From Alloscardovia theropitheci (GTDB lineage: Bacteria; Actinomycetota; Actinomycetes; Actinomycetales; Bifidobacteriaceae), in the NCBI RefSeq assembly GCF_004332295.1, contig NZ_RXLP01000027.1, positions 82,228-146,227 of the forward strand: a stretch of 64,000 nt of DNA. Reading direction: 5' to 3'. Both the position numbers and the translations under genes were made by a program. Position 1 is the first letter of the stretch, and the number at the start of each line of letters is the position of its first letter. Of this stretch, positions 16,232 through 32,260 are shown piece after piece. The notes under the pieces are model-generated. The model had not been told where the DNA came from. It did not search any database and saw nothing but the letters and a program-made list of their open reading frames with translations.

Positions 16232-17107
16232 ATGACAATTCAGAATGTAACTTTTACAAATAAAACTCTTAACCTTCGCCTTGCAGGAAATCTCTATTTA
16301 CCAGATGATTTCAATGGGAATAATAATTATCCTGCAGTAGTCGTAACAGGACCAATGCTTTCTGTAAAGGAACAAGCACAGTCTACATACGCTCGTTATC
16401 TTGCAAAGGCCGGATATGTCACATTGACATTCGATGGTTCATACTACGGTGAAAGCGAAGGAACCCCTCGTCAGCAAGAACTTCCAGATGTCAAAGAAAC
16501 AGATATTGAAGGAGCAGTAGATTTCTTAGAGTCACTTCCGTATGTAGATAATAATCGCATTGGAGGCCTTGGAATTTGCGGTTCTGGTTCATATATGTCT
16601 GTCGCTGGAGTTAAAGAGCCTCGCTTAAAGGCAATCACTGCTGTCGTTCCAGCAATTTCAGATATTTCTACTTCCCCAATGACTAACTTCTTCATGCCTG
16701 AAGACGAAGTTAAGGCAGCAAAAGAAGCATATGAAAACGGCAATGGGGACCTTGTCTATTTGAACTTCTTGCCACGTGCTTTCGAAGAAGGTGCAGCATA
16801 TTACTACACCGCACGTGGAAATAAACCTCGTTGGAGCAACCGCGTAGTAGCATGGAGCCAACTTGAGCTCATTTCCTACAACGTTACAGAAATCATGAAG
16901 TCTATGACGAAGCCATATTTGGTCATTACTGCTGAAAACGCATGGAGCCAGCCTGCTTCACGTGAAATCTTTGATGCCGCTCAAAGTGAAGTAAAACAAT
17001 GGGTTGTTATTCCAGAAGCAGGACACTACGATCTCTATGATCTCTTCCCTTATGTGGATGAAGCAGTAGAACAAATTGTTCCATTCTTTAACGAGAATCT
17101 CGCGTAA
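16232..17107 (+). CDS. Alpha/beta hydrolase, dienelactone-hydrolase-like with cysteine nucleophile
   Basis: Cytoplasmic alpha/beta hydrolase of 291 residues. The nucleophile elbow reads GLGICGSGS, so the nucleophile position is C116 rather than serine. This is known in the COG1073/YcjY-like and dienelactone hydrolase branches. The oxyanion strand region VVVTGPML comes early, and the histidine is in EAGHYDLYD near the C-terminus. The start follows TAAGGA. It lies 66 bp after the SDR gene with no strong hairpin between, so those two may be co-transcribed. The natural substrate is unknown. Confidence 0.85.
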   Translation: MTIQNVTFTNKTLNLRLAGNLYLPDDFNGNNNYPAVVVTGPMLSVKEQAQSTYARYLAKAGYVTLTFDGSYYGESEGTPRQQELPDVKETDIEGAVDFLESLPYVDNNRIGGLGICGSGSYMSVAGVKEPRLKAITAVVPAISDISTSPMTNFFMPEDEVKAAKEAYENGNGDLVYLNFLPRAFEEGAAYYYTARGNKPRWSNRVVAWSQLELISYNVTEIMKSMTKPYLVITAENAWSQPASREIFDAAQSEVKQWVVIPEAGHYDLYDLFPYVDEAVEQIVPFFNENLA

Positions 17108-17142
17108 CATATAGATTGTTTCAACTGTTAATCCCCGTATTT

Positions 17143-17187
17143 TAATAGCGTTGATGTTCAGATTATCTATGAATGTCAACGCTATTA
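17143..17187 (+). terminator. Hairpin after the alpha/beta hydrolase gene
   Basis: TAATAGCGTTGA (17143-17154) pairs with TCAACGCTATTA (17176-17187), a 12-bp stem with a 21-nt loop, 35 bases past the stop. It is followed by an AT-rich stretch. Confidence 0.7.
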
Positions 17188-17296
17188 ATATCTTAAAATT
17201 GAAATCATCAATCTTGATTATCGCAATATAATACAGATTGATTGCGCTCTCATCGAAAGCAAGCTTAAAAGATTTTTTCTTCACAAGCTCATACCG

Positions 17297-17302
17297 TAAA
17301 CT
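17297..17302 (+). promoter_or_regulatory. -10 element placing a leaderless start for the lpd-like gene
   Basis: TAAACT at 17297-17302 is followed by 6 nt and the ATG at 17309. No Shine-Dalgarno sequence is present in the preceding 20 nt. Confidence 0.45.
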
Positions 17303-17308
17303 ATCTGT

Positions 17309-18769
17309 ATGGCTTTTGATTATGACGTAATTATTATCGGCTCAGGTCCTGGCGGGTATGCGACGGCGCTACGCACAAGCGATTTAGGGCTAAAAACTGC
17401 AGTTATCGAGATGAAAGATGTCGTTGGTGGCACATGTCTTAACCGTGGTTGCATACCTACGAAAGCATATCTCACTGCAGCACACACTCTTCATGATGCT
17501 CATCGGGCAAACAATTGGGGTATTGATATCTCTGTCAATTCCGTAGATATGTCTGCACTCAAGCAAGCTAAGGATAAGACCGTTTCTGGCGTGGTTAAAG
17601 GGTTATCCCAGCTTATGAAGGCAAGAAAAATCGACATTATTCATGGTCAGGGTTCTCTCATTGCCCCTCATCGTGTATCGGTGTGCGATGGAGAAGATTC
17701 ACGCGAATTCAGTGCCAATCACGTTGTTCTCGCAACCGGTTCATACGCGACTGAGCTTGAAGGATTTGAATTCTTACATGCAGATGCCCAGACAGTTCGT
17801 GAAGCGATTGCTGATAAAAAAGTTCCAATTCTGTCCTCTGATGAAGCTCTCGACATTGATATCATGCCTGAAAATGTTGTAATCGTTGGATCTGGAACCA
17901 TTGCAGTGGAATTCGCTAACTTTTGGAATTCACTCGGAGTTAATGTAACAATTTTGCTGCGCAAAGATACTGTATTGTCACGATGGGATTCGCATATCAG
18001 TTCCGTTGTCATGCGAACGTTGAAAAGACAAGGAATAAACTTTGAATTCCACAGTAAAATTCTTAGTGCAGAAAGCGGTGACGTTACTTTCAGCGTTACT
18101 TCTGAAAAAGATGGAGCAGTTGTCCAGAAAACAATCCCTGCTGACTTCGTGCTGTGCGCCATTGGCCGCTCCCCTCGCACGGATTTCGATTGGTATAAAA
18201 ACGCTGGCATTAAGCTAGATGCCCACGGCTTTGTAGTTACGGATGATTATGGAAGGACCAGCCTTGACAACGTATGGGCTCTTGGGGATATAACAGGCGG
18301 GCATTTGCTTGCTCATGAAGCATTCGAGCAAGCCCTCACTGTATCTGAATCAATCGCTGGAATTCCAACGAGAATCGTCGATACGCATACCATTCCTGAA
18401 GTCGTCTTCGGTATTATTGATGCCGTATCCATAGGATATACCAAGAACCAAGCGGAAGCATTGGATTATATTGAGGTTGAGGAAACAGTAGTTCCACAAC
18501 TTTCTAATCCACGCGTGGCCATGATGGGATCAAATGGAACAACTGTTATCGTATCTGCTGTGGATCCTCATACAAATACCCGTATAGTCATCGGAATTCA
18601 TATGGCAGGACCATCTGCTTCCGAATTAGCAGGAGCAGCGCGCGAAATTATTCAAAATCGTATCCCTCTTCATGATGCAGCTAACGCCCTATTCGCACAT
18701 CCAACAATAAGCGAAACATTAGGTGAGAGTCTACTGAAGGCCGATGGGCGTCCGCTTAATCTTCGCTAG
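17309..18769 (+). CDS. lpd: Dihydrolipoyl dehydrogenase-like flavoprotein disulfide reductase
   Basis: FAD-dependent dithiol-disulfide oxidoreductase of 486 residues. The FAD motif GSGPGG is at 11-16, and the redox disulfide is in GGTCLNRGCIPTK (C43/C48). The NAD motif VGSGTIAVEF lies near 192, and ALGDITGG marks the second FAD segment. The C-terminal dimer domain ends with FAHPTISE, carrying the His/Glu pair that acts as the acid-base catalyst across the dimer. All key residues of E3 are present. No E1 or E2 of a 2-oxoacid complex lies in the window, so its partner is unknown. It is followed by DUF4191 and glnA, a conserved actinobacterial order. Confidence 0.88.
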   Translation: MAFDYDVIIIGSGPGGYATALRTSDLGLKTAVIEMKDVVGGTCLNRGCIPTKAYLTAAHTLHDAHRANNWGIDISVNSVDMSALKQAKDKTVSGVVKGLSQLMKARKIDIIHGQGSLIAPHRVSVCDGEDSREFSANHVVLATGSYATELEGFEFLHADAQTVREAIADKKVPILSSDEALDIDIMPENVVIVGSGTIAVEFANFWNSLGVNVTILLRKDTVLSRWDSHISSVVMRTLKRQGINFEFHSKILSAESGDVTFSVTSEKDGAVVQKTIPADFVLCAIGRSPRTDFDWYKNAGIKLDAHGFVVTDDYGRTSLDNVWALGDITGGHLLAHEAFEQALTVSESIAGIPTRIVDTHTIPEVVFGIIDAVSIGYTKNQAEALDYIEVEETVVPQLSNPRVAMMGSNGTTVIVSAVDPHTNTRIVIGIHMAGPSASELAGAAREIIQNRIPLHDAANALFAHPTISETLGESLLKADGRPLNLR

Positions 18770-18773
18770 TTTG

Positions 18774-18814
18774 TTTCACACCCTCTTCAAAATGAAAATA
18801 AGCGTAAAGTGTGA
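18774..18814 (+). terminator. Weak hairpin after the lpd-like gene
   Basis: TTCACAC and GTGTGAA form a 7-8 bp stem around a long AT-rich loop just past the stop. A terminator role is only suggested by position. Confidence 0.35.
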
Positions 18815-18933
18815 ACTATTGAGCCAATTATTTAATTAATTTCGACTCGATACAGTAATATGACAAGAAGATTGAATTAGCTGGTAGAACAGCCGATACA
18901 TAGAAACGCAAAATATGCTAAAGGAGATGGAGC

Positions 18934-19659
18934 ATGGCTGGAGAAACAAGTAAGCCAAAGCGCAATAATATATTCCGTCAGATGAAGCAACTCTACGATT
19001 TCACTCGTCAAGATGATCCTCAGGTTACATGGTGGCTTATAGGCGCTTTTGTCATTCCATTTGTCGCTGTTATTGCCATTGGATTTGTTTTGAATTTGGG
19101 TTGGTTCGCATGGATTCTTAATGTTATTTTGGCATTCATGCTTGGTCTTCTTGCTACCACCTTCGTACTCTCTCGCCGTAGTGAAACTGTTGGCTATAAG
19201 CGCATCGAAGGCAATCCTGGCGCTGCTGGCGCTGTGCTGCAATCACTCAGCAAGCGTATCTACACTTTTAGCGAGCAGCCAGTTTGGGTAGATCCTCGCA
19301 CAAAGGACATGATTTGGCGCGGAACATCACTTTATGGAATTTACCTCGTTTCTGAAGGACCAACTAGCCGAGTTTCTAAAGCAATTGAGTCTGAGAAAGC
19401 TCGCATTCGCCGAGTCACTCAGGGATCAGATATTCGAATTATCGTAATTAATACAGGTAATGGCGAAGGTCAAGTACCTATCTCCCGTTTGAGCAAGGAA
19501 ATGCGTAAGCGTTACAAGCATCCGCTCACAACTGAAGAGCTTGACCATCTCAATGGTCGTTTGCGTACACTTGAGCGTATGGGAGGCATTGGCGTGCCTG
19601 CTGGTATTGATCCGCGAGCTGCTCAGCATCAAAGCCGTCGAGCTATGCGCGGTCGCTAA
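18934..19659 (+). CDS. DUF4191 membrane protein
   Basis: A 241-residue actinobacterial protein of unknown function. A short basic N-terminus is followed by a conserved cytoplasmic segment (MKQLYDFTRQDDPQVTWW). Two membrane helices lie at about 33-55 and 58-78, then the motif VGYKRIEGNPGAAGAVL. The C-terminal cytoplasmic domain includes the WRGTSLYGIYLVSEGP segment seen in DUF4191. The start is supported by AAAGGAGAT 10 nt upstream. It lies between lpd and glnA, where DUF4191 genes are usually found, and has its own terminator. Confidence 0.85.
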   Translation: MAGETSKPKRNNIFRQMKQLYDFTRQDDPQVTWWLIGAFVIPFVAVIAIGFVLNLGWFAWILNVILAFMLGLLATTFVLSRRSETVGYKRIEGNPGAAGAVLQSLSKRIYTFSEQPVWVDPRTKDMIWRGTSLYGIYLVSEGPTSRVSKAIESEKARIRRVTQGSDIRIIVINTGNGEGQVPISRLSKEMRKRYKHPLTTEELDHLNGRLRTLERMGGIGVPAGIDPRAAQHQSRRAMRGR

Positions 19660-19724
19660 ATCTAAAAGCGTAAATGAGCGTTTAATAAATGTAATAGCAT
19701 ATTTTCTGTTATTTATCTGTTCGG

Positions 19725-19758
19725 TTATGGCGTATTGCTTTATGGCGATACGCCATAA
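19725..19758 (+). terminator. Terminator of the DUF4191 gene
   Basis: TTATGGCGTAT (19725-19735) and ATACGCCATAA (19748-19758) form a perfect 11-bp stem with a 12-nt loop, followed by TTATTTG. Confidence 0.8.
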
Positions 19759-19823
19759 TTATTTGCCAGTGCACGAGTATTACGCTTGCATATGCCATTG
19801 AATTCTCTTATGAATTTTTATCC

Positions 19824-19861
19824 GTTACATTCTCGTAACGTAAAACGGAGTTTTAGGTAAC
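19824..19861 (+). promoter_or_regulatory. Candidate GlnR-type operator upstream of glnA
   Basis: GTTAC (19824-19828), GTAAC (19835-19839), CGGAG (19846-19850) and GTAAC (19857-19861) recur at exact 11-bp steps. This is the phasing of actinobacterial GlnR boxes (a and b half-sites with n6 spacers). The third site is degenerate. A TAGAAT -10 follows at 19871-19876, and its -35 would fall inside the box, as for an activator-dependent promoter. The regulator itself is not in the window. Confidence 0.6.
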
Positions 19862-19915
19862 CCCGTTCCTTAGAATGGTTATGTACATAAATTCAGCTAG
19901 AGAAGGTTTAGTCAC

Positions 19916-21349
19916 ATGACTCTTTCTACTAAAGAAGATGTAGAAGCTCTCATTAACGAAGAGGGTATCGAATACGTTTCCGTTCGTTTTACTGATTTAA
20001 TTGGCGTTCAGCAGCATTTTAATGTTCCTGCAAGCGAATTCCTTGATGGTGCATTCACGGATGGTTTACCATTTGATGGTTCTTCCGTTCAGGGTTTCCA
20101 GGCAATTAATGAATCGGATATGAATTTGATTCCTGACGTATCTACTGCCTACATCGATCCTTTCCGCAAACACAAGACTTTGAATGTAGCCTTCTCAATC
20201 GTTGACCCAATAACTGGAGAAGCTTATTCACGTGATCCTCGCCAGGTTGCTGCAAAGGCTGAAGCTTATCTCAAGTCCACTGGCATTGCTGATACTGCAT
20301 CATTCGCTCCAGAAGCAGAGTTCTTCGTCTTTGACAAGGTTCGTTTCGAAAACTCCATGCGCACCTCTTTCTATGAGGTTGATTCTGATGAAGCTGGCTG
20401 GAATTCTGGTGCTGAAACAAATATTGATGGCACTCCAAATACCGGTTTCAAGAATCAGCCAAAGCGCGGTTATTTCCCTGTACCGCCTCTGGATCAAACT
20501 GCTGATTTGCGTGATGAAATGGTTCACAACCTTCAAGAAGTAGGTCTTACTCTTGAGCGTTCACACCATGAAGTTGGTGGCGCTGGCCAGGAAGAAATTA
20601 ACTATCGTTATAACTCCTTGCAGCACGCTGGTGACGACTTGATGAAGTTCAAGTATGTTGTTCATAACACCGCTGCACAGTTCGGTAAGGCTGCAACCTT
20701 TATGCCTAAGCCAATTGCAGGCGATAACGGTACTGGTATGCACTGCCATCAGTCCTTGTGGAAGGACGGAAAGCCATTGTTCTACGATGAGAACGGTTAT
20801 GGTGGTCTTTCTGATATTGCTCGTTGGTATATCGGCGGTTTGATTAAGCACGCTTCTTCCGTTCTTGCATTCACTAACCCATCGCTCAACTCCTACAAGC
20901 GTTTGGTTCCAGGCTTTGAAGCACCAGTAAACCTCGTTTACTCAGCTCGTAACCGTTCCGCTGCTATCCGTATTCCTTTAGCAGGTACTTCCCCAGCAGC
21001 TAAGCGTATCGAGTTCCGTGCACCAGATCCAAGCTCGAACCCATTCTTGGCATTCTCTGCACAGCTCATGGCAGGTCTTGACGGTATTTTGAACCGCATC
21101 GAGCCACCAGAGCCAGTAGATAAGGATTTGTACGAACTTCCTCCAGAAGAAATGGTCGGCATCAAGACTGTTCCTGCTTCTCTTGACGAAGCACTTGCAG
21201 CACTTGAAGAAGATCATGACTTCTTGACTGCAGGAAATGTCTTCACAGAAGATTTGATTGATACTTGGATTGACCTCAAGAAGCAGGAAATTGATGCTGC
21301 TCGCTTGCAGCCAACTCCTCTTGAGTATCAGTTGTACTTCCATATCTAA
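19916..21349 (+). CDS. glnA: Glutamine synthetase, type I
   Basis: ATP-dependent synthesis of glutamine from glutamate and ammonia by a cytoplasmic dodecamer. The 477 residues carry the N-terminal beta-grasp domain with FDGSSVQGF and the metal/glutamate segments [10 protein letters not shown] and [16 protein letters not shown]. The ATP-binding glycine-rich region is [16 protein letters not shown], and the arginine-rich segment is [11 protein letters not shown]. The tyrosine in [11 protein letters not shown] marks the GSI-beta adenylylation site. A GAGAAGG site lies upstream of the ATG. It is monocistronic, with a GlnR-like operator before it and a 46-bp palindrome after it. Confidence 0.98.
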   Translation: MTLSTKEDVEALINEEGIEYVSVRFTDLIGVQQHFNVPASEFLDGAFTDGLPFDGSSVQGFQAINESDMNLIPDVSTAYIDPFRKHKTLNVAFSIVDPITGEAYSRDPRQVAAKAEAYLKSTGIADTASFAPEAEFFVFDKVRFENSMRTSFYEVDSDEAGWNSGAETNIDGTPNTGFKNQPKRGYFPVPPLDQTADLRDEMVHNLQEVGLTLERSHHEVGGAGQEEINYRYNSLQHAGDDLMKFKYVVHNTAAQFGKAATFMPKPIAGDNGTGMHCHQSLWKDGKPLFYDENGYGGLSDIARWYIGGLIKHASSVLAFTNPSLNSYKRLVPGFEAPVNLVYSARNRSAAIRIPLAGTSPAAKRIEFRAPDPSSNPFLAFSAQLMAGLDGILNRIEPPEPVDKDLYELPPEEMVGIKTVPASLDEALAALEEDHDFLTAGNVFTEDLIDTWIDLKKQEIDAARLQPTPLEYQLYFHI

Positions 21350-21363
21350 GGATTTAATTATTG

Positions 21364-21409
21364 ATATATGTGGCGTGTAACTCATTAATGAGTTACACGC
21401 CACATATAT
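21364..21409 (+). terminator. 46-bp perfect palindrome, terminator of glnA
   Basis: Positions 21364-21409 form an uninterrupted palindrome centred between 21386 and 21387, 15 bases after the glnA stop. A short T-run follows. With no gap between the arms the RNA folds as one long hairpin. Confidence 0.85.
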
Positions 21410-21622
21410 TTACGCTTAATAAACATTCCTAGTTCTCTGTGACGAAGAGGTATACATTTCATCGGCAAAACTAGTAACCCTAAGCAGATAAGTTATATAT
21501 CTTTACAGTTAAATTTACACTCATATAAGTAACGGAATTATAATCAGCGATAAAAAGTTTCTCAAAATAATCGCCTTGTATACCTTCATACACAGTTTTA
21601 ATTAAAAACCATAAGCCGACAT

Positions 21623-22459
21623 TTATATGCTTTTAGATCTCACATGAAGATTCCTATTATTGAGCTCATTACTCTCATTGAGGAGCATGTTACGGAGAAA
21701 TAGTTCTAAATACTCGGTGGTCTCGTAAATTCCGTCATGTACATCAGTATAGTTCGCTCGAACTAGTGCATTTCTGAAGTACCATGAATTATCTGCAAAT
21801 ATATCGTTTGTCGCTTTGAAACCAAGCGTTCTTGCATATTTGATAAGGAAAACCGCGGTCGTTCGAGTATTACCTTCTTCAAAAATATGAATCTGCCATA
21901 GACGTGAGATGAAAACTGCTAGATGGTGAATCACTTCATCTAAGGTTAGCCCTTTATAATTAAAGTTTTTTTCGAGAGCAAAATCATATTCAAGAGTCTC
22001 TTTCAAGTGTGAGGCATCACCGTATATAACAGTTTCTTCATCTAGAACCCATTCTTTTTTTGTTATATTATATTCGCGAACCATACCGGCATGCTCTAAA
22101 ATATCCTGAAAAAGTTGACGATGAATGCCTAAATATTGCGTAGGCGAAAAAGTAAATGCATTTTCAGACAAAATATGCGCTATACGAACGGAAACCTTAT
22201 CAGCTTCTTCAATGCGCTCTACATTCGTGGCATTAGATGTGCTCTCTAATTTCTTTTCATAATAGCTATTAATTAATTTGCGAGCTTCATCGAACGATAA
22301 GTCACCTTCAATATTGTCGATAGCTATGTCATATAAGTATTTCGAAGGAGACAACCCATCTACCTTTTGCAAGCCGACTGCAGTACGCCAAACATAGCTT
22401 CTTTCCTGCTTGCTGGCATCGCCTTCTCTCTGATAGCTTTCAAAAGGATCTTTTTCCAT
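21623..22459 (-). CDS. Fic family protein (probable AMP-transferase)
   Basis: Fic enzymes modify hydroxyl side chains of target proteins, usually by AMPylation. The 278 residues include the active-site motif HIFEEGNTRT (191-200); the catalytic histidine is H191 and the usual HPFxEGN proline is isoleucine. The N-terminal part (about 1-70) resembles the autoinhibitory region of stand-alone Fic proteins and contains NIEGD. I50-E51-G52 give the inhibitory glutamate, but the preceding Ser/Thr of the usual S/TxxxE(G/N) motif is not evident. It is a lone gene flanked by about 270-bp AT-rich spacers and no visible antitoxin gene, consistent with self-inhibition. Confidence 0.88.
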   Translation of the reverse strand: MEKDPFESYQREGDASKQERSYVWRTAVGLQKVDGLSPSKYLYDIAIDNIEGDLSFDEARKLINSYYEKKLESTSNATNVERIEEADKVSVRIAHILSENAFTFSPTQYLGIHRQLFQDILEHAGMVREYNITKKEWVLDEETVIYGDASHLKETLEYDFALEKNFNYKGLTLDEVIHHLAVFISRLWQIHIFEEGNTRTTAVFLIKYARTLGFKATNDIFADNSWYFRNALVRANYTDVHDGIYETTEYLELFLRNMLLNESNELNNRNLHVRSKSI

Positions 22460-22723
22460 GCTTACCTACCTTGTTATTAGCTACCATTGTAGCGAAAATC
22501 TTTATATTAAGAAGACAAAACAGGTTACTACTATCAAAATTTTGAACTAGCCAATTATATTTTCAGACTCATGCAACAATCTGCAATTTTCGAATATTAT
22601 CAAGCTCTCACATAATTTGACATGATTGTTTATACAGAAAGAATCCATTTCCTTCATCGGTACTACACTAGGAATCAACTTAACAGTCAGTCATATAAGT
22701 AAATACAAGGGAAGGAGTCTTTC

Positions 22724-23065
22724 ATGAATTCTAACATTAGCGCGAAAAAGATTGCATATTATTGCGGCGCGACCTTCTTTGATTTAATCTTTATTGTAGG
22801 TGTATGTACTCTTCTCATCCCTCAGCTTCACGTTATCCCTCCCCTATACTCGATCATGCTTTCCCTAATTGGCTTGGTCGGATTGAGCGCATTTTGGATC
22901 CTATTCTTTCAATTGCAAAAGAAAGAAAAAGAAGAAAATGCGTTACGCGTACGACATGCTCAAGCAAACGATGTAACTGACTCACACGTTCATAATGAGC
23001 AAACGTCATTTGATTATCACGATAGCTTAGATCAAAAGACGATTGATGAAGATACAAAATTCTAA
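22724..23065 (+). CDS. Small two-helix membrane protein, unknown
   Basis: A 113-residue protein with two hydrophobic helices (about 13-33 and 39-62), then a charged cytoplasmic tail (QLQKKEKEENALRVRHA onwards) ending in an acidic, His-rich stretch. The ATG follows a strong GAAGGAG site. I recognise no domain. It is a single-gene unit with its own terminator and stands between the Fic gene and an anchored hydrolase. Confidence 0.7.
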   Translation: MNSNISAKKIAYYCGATFFDLIFIVGVCTLLIPQLHVIPPLYSIMLSLIGLVGLSAFWILFFQLQKKEKEENALRVRHAQANDVTDSHVHNEQTSFDYHDSLDQKTIDEDTKF

Positions 23066-23084
23066 GCACGCTTATTACAAGTCT

Positions 23085-23128
23085 CGTGGCGCTATTTCTC
23101 TGCTTGGCAGAATCAAAATAACGCCACG
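23085..23128 (+). terminator. Terminator of the 22724 gene
   Basis: CGTGGCG pairs with CGCCACG, and after one mismatch TATT pairs with AATA, enclosing a small inner hairpin. TTTC follows. Confidence 0.7.
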
Positions 23129-23223
23129 TTTCATATACTCACTACGTTCTATACGTTCGCGTATATCGTAATTCATATCTCAACCTATTCATCCATGCAT
23201 TCACGCACTATACTGAAGTTATT

Positions 23224-24156
23224 ATGTCAAAACGAATCCGCCGAATTATTGTTCTTATTATTTCTCTTGCACTCGTTGCAGGTGCTGGTTTCTTTGCCTT
23301 CCATTCTCTTTTCCCTGATTTCTCTGTTGAAAAGACTACGCAGCAAGTTTCAAAAGTTACTCAGATGAATAAAGCGGATAAGGCGAATATCACTACTGAA
23401 GAAGTACATATTCAACATGATGATATTAATCTCTTTGGTCGTTTATACGCGCCTGCCAATTATCGCTCTTTGCAACTTCCTCTCATAATTCTTTCTCATG
23501 GTTACGGAAGCAATGCAGATGTTTTCGACAGTTTCGCACAAAAAGCAGCAGAACAAGGATATCTCTTATATACCTTCGATTTCTATGGAGGCGGACCTGA
23601 AACCCGAAGTGGCGATCCAGATATGCTTGATATGTCTATTCAGACAGAAAAAGCTGATCTTCAATCAGTTCTTTCATATTGGAAAAAACAATCTTTCATC
23701 GATTCTTCTTACATATATCTCGCCGGTTTCAGTCAAGGCGGGCTGATTAGCACAATGGTCGCAGGTGAACATCCTGCTGATGTTAAAGCCCTTATACTTG
23801 TCGCTCCTGCATTTAATATCCCAGATATCGTCCGACAAGGAATGTCTACATTCGGTTATAGCGATATTTCACAAGTTCCAGCCACTGTGTCATACGATAA
23901 CCGCACTATTGGTCATCGCTATATTGCTGATGCTTTGTCCTATGACGTCGAGAAAGATCAGAAAGCTTACAATGGTCCTGTACTCATAATTCATGGTACA
24001 GCCGACGATGTAGTCCCATATTCATACAGTGAGACTGCTTCACACGTATTCTCACATGCTCAGTTAGTTACGCTAGATGGAATTGGCCATTCTGCAGATG
24101 CAAGTAGCGTAATGAGCGCACTTCCACAGCTCATCGCTTTTCTTGTCAAAAACTAG
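23224..24156 (+). CDS. Membrane-anchored alpha/beta hydrolase
   Basis: A 310-residue hydrolase anchored by a signal-anchor helix at about 8-27 (basic MSKRIRR start, then a long hydrophobic run, no lipobox), so the catalytic domain is extracytoplasmic. The oxyanion region is SHGYGSN. The nucleophile serine is in AGFSQGG, the acid in HGTADDVVP and the histidine in GIGHSA, a complete serine-hydrolase triad of BAAT/YqiA-like esterases. TATACT lies 9 nt before the ATG with no ribosome site, so the leader is very short or absent. It is convergent with the SGNH hydrolase. Confidence 0.82.
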   Translation: MSKRIRRIIVLIISLALVAGAGFFAFHSLFPDFSVEKTTQQVSKVTQMNKADKANITTEEVHIQHDDINLFGRLYAPANYRSLQLPLIILSHGYGSNADVFDSFAQKAAEQGYLLYTFDFYGGGPETRSGDPDMLDMSIQTEKADLQSVLSYWKKQSFIDSSYIYLAGFSQGGLISTMVAGEHPADVKALILVAPAFNIPDIVRQGMSTFGYSDISQVPATVSYDNRTIGHRYIADALSYDVEKDQKAYNGPVLIIHGTADDVVPYSYSETASHVFSHAQLVTLDGIGHSADASSVMSALPQLIAFLVKN

Positions 24157-24171
24157 CTACATATATTGAAC

Positions 24172-24227
24172 GCTACTTTTAATTCCTACACTAGTTCCTA
24201 CACACCAGTGCATCAATTAAAAGCAGC
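24172..24227. terminator. Hairpin shared by the convergent hydrolase genes
   Basis: GCTACTTTTAATT (24172-24184) and AATTAAAAGCAGC (24215-24227) pair over 13 positions with one mismatch. The right arm lies within the last codons of the SGNH gene. It could terminate plus-strand transcription. Confidence 0.45.
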
Positions 24228-24854
24228 TGCCGAGCAACTTCAGGCCCCCACCATGTCATATATCCAGCACGTGTCGGATGTATATTGTCATACATATATA
24301 GTTTGAGCTGATTGGCCGTAACATTATTGAGTGACACATTGTTCCATAAATTGATAAGTGAACACCGTGATTTCTGTTTGCACACATCTTGCAAAGCACT
24401 CACTGTTTGTGCATACTGTTCGTTATCAAAATGAGTATTTGTATAGAAGACAATGGGAACATTCCATTCTTGTTCGATATATGCGATCATCTCACGGATA
24501 GATGTTATAACGTCGTCCTCGTTAAAGCCTTGCCAGACATCGTTCGTGGATAATTGGATTAAGAACATATCCGGCGAATCAGTATGATGATTATGCTTCT
24601 TAAGTCGCGCTACATACGTGTCGGAAGCATCTCCAGCAATAGATGTGCCATTAACAGCATCTTTAATAAGATGAAGATTAAAGCGTTGCGCTAGATACTC
24701 GCCGAGTGCTTGTCCTCCTGAGGCATATCCCCACGTAATAGAAGAACCCAACGCAAAAAGAGTTTTCCCGGATAGTTCAGAACTCTCAGCTTTAATAGTT
24801 GTAACATCGAATTGATGAGCATTACCAGGATGTTTTTCCCATCGTGGAGCGAAA

Positions 24855-24862
<8 letters not shown>
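24191..24862 (-). CDS. SGNH/GDSL hydrolase
   Basis: A 223-residue cytoplasmic (no signal peptide) esterase or acylhydrolase of the SGNH fold. Block I is LGSSITWGY with the nucleophile serine, block III is QLSTNDVW, and block V is DNIHPTRAGY with the Asp/His pair. The ATG at 24862 overlaps the end of mrp by 8 nt (ATGAGTGA arrangement) and has GAGGA upstream inside mrp. The longer frame from 24988 would run through mrp and is not supported. It is the last gene of the ligA run. Confidence 0.85.
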
Positions 24863-32204
<7,342 letters not shown>

Positions 32205-32247
32205 AATTGTCCCAAACCGACATGACATGATTGGGCACTCATTCTAA

Positions 32248-32253
32248 TAGAAT
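32248..32253 (+). promoter_or_regulatory. -10 element placing a leaderless start for the 32261 gene
   Basis: TAGAAT at 32248-32253 lies 7 nt before the ATG at 32261, with no ribosome site between. The divergent TPR gene starts less than 60 bp away, so the two promoters share this short region. Confidence 0.5.
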
Positions 32254-32260
32254 AACGAAC

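Noticed and set aside
18879..18899. Short tRNA-like string (AGCTGGTAGAACAGCCG)
   Set aside because: It resembles a tRNA D-arm, but there is no acceptor stem, anticodon arm or T-arm around it; probably chance.
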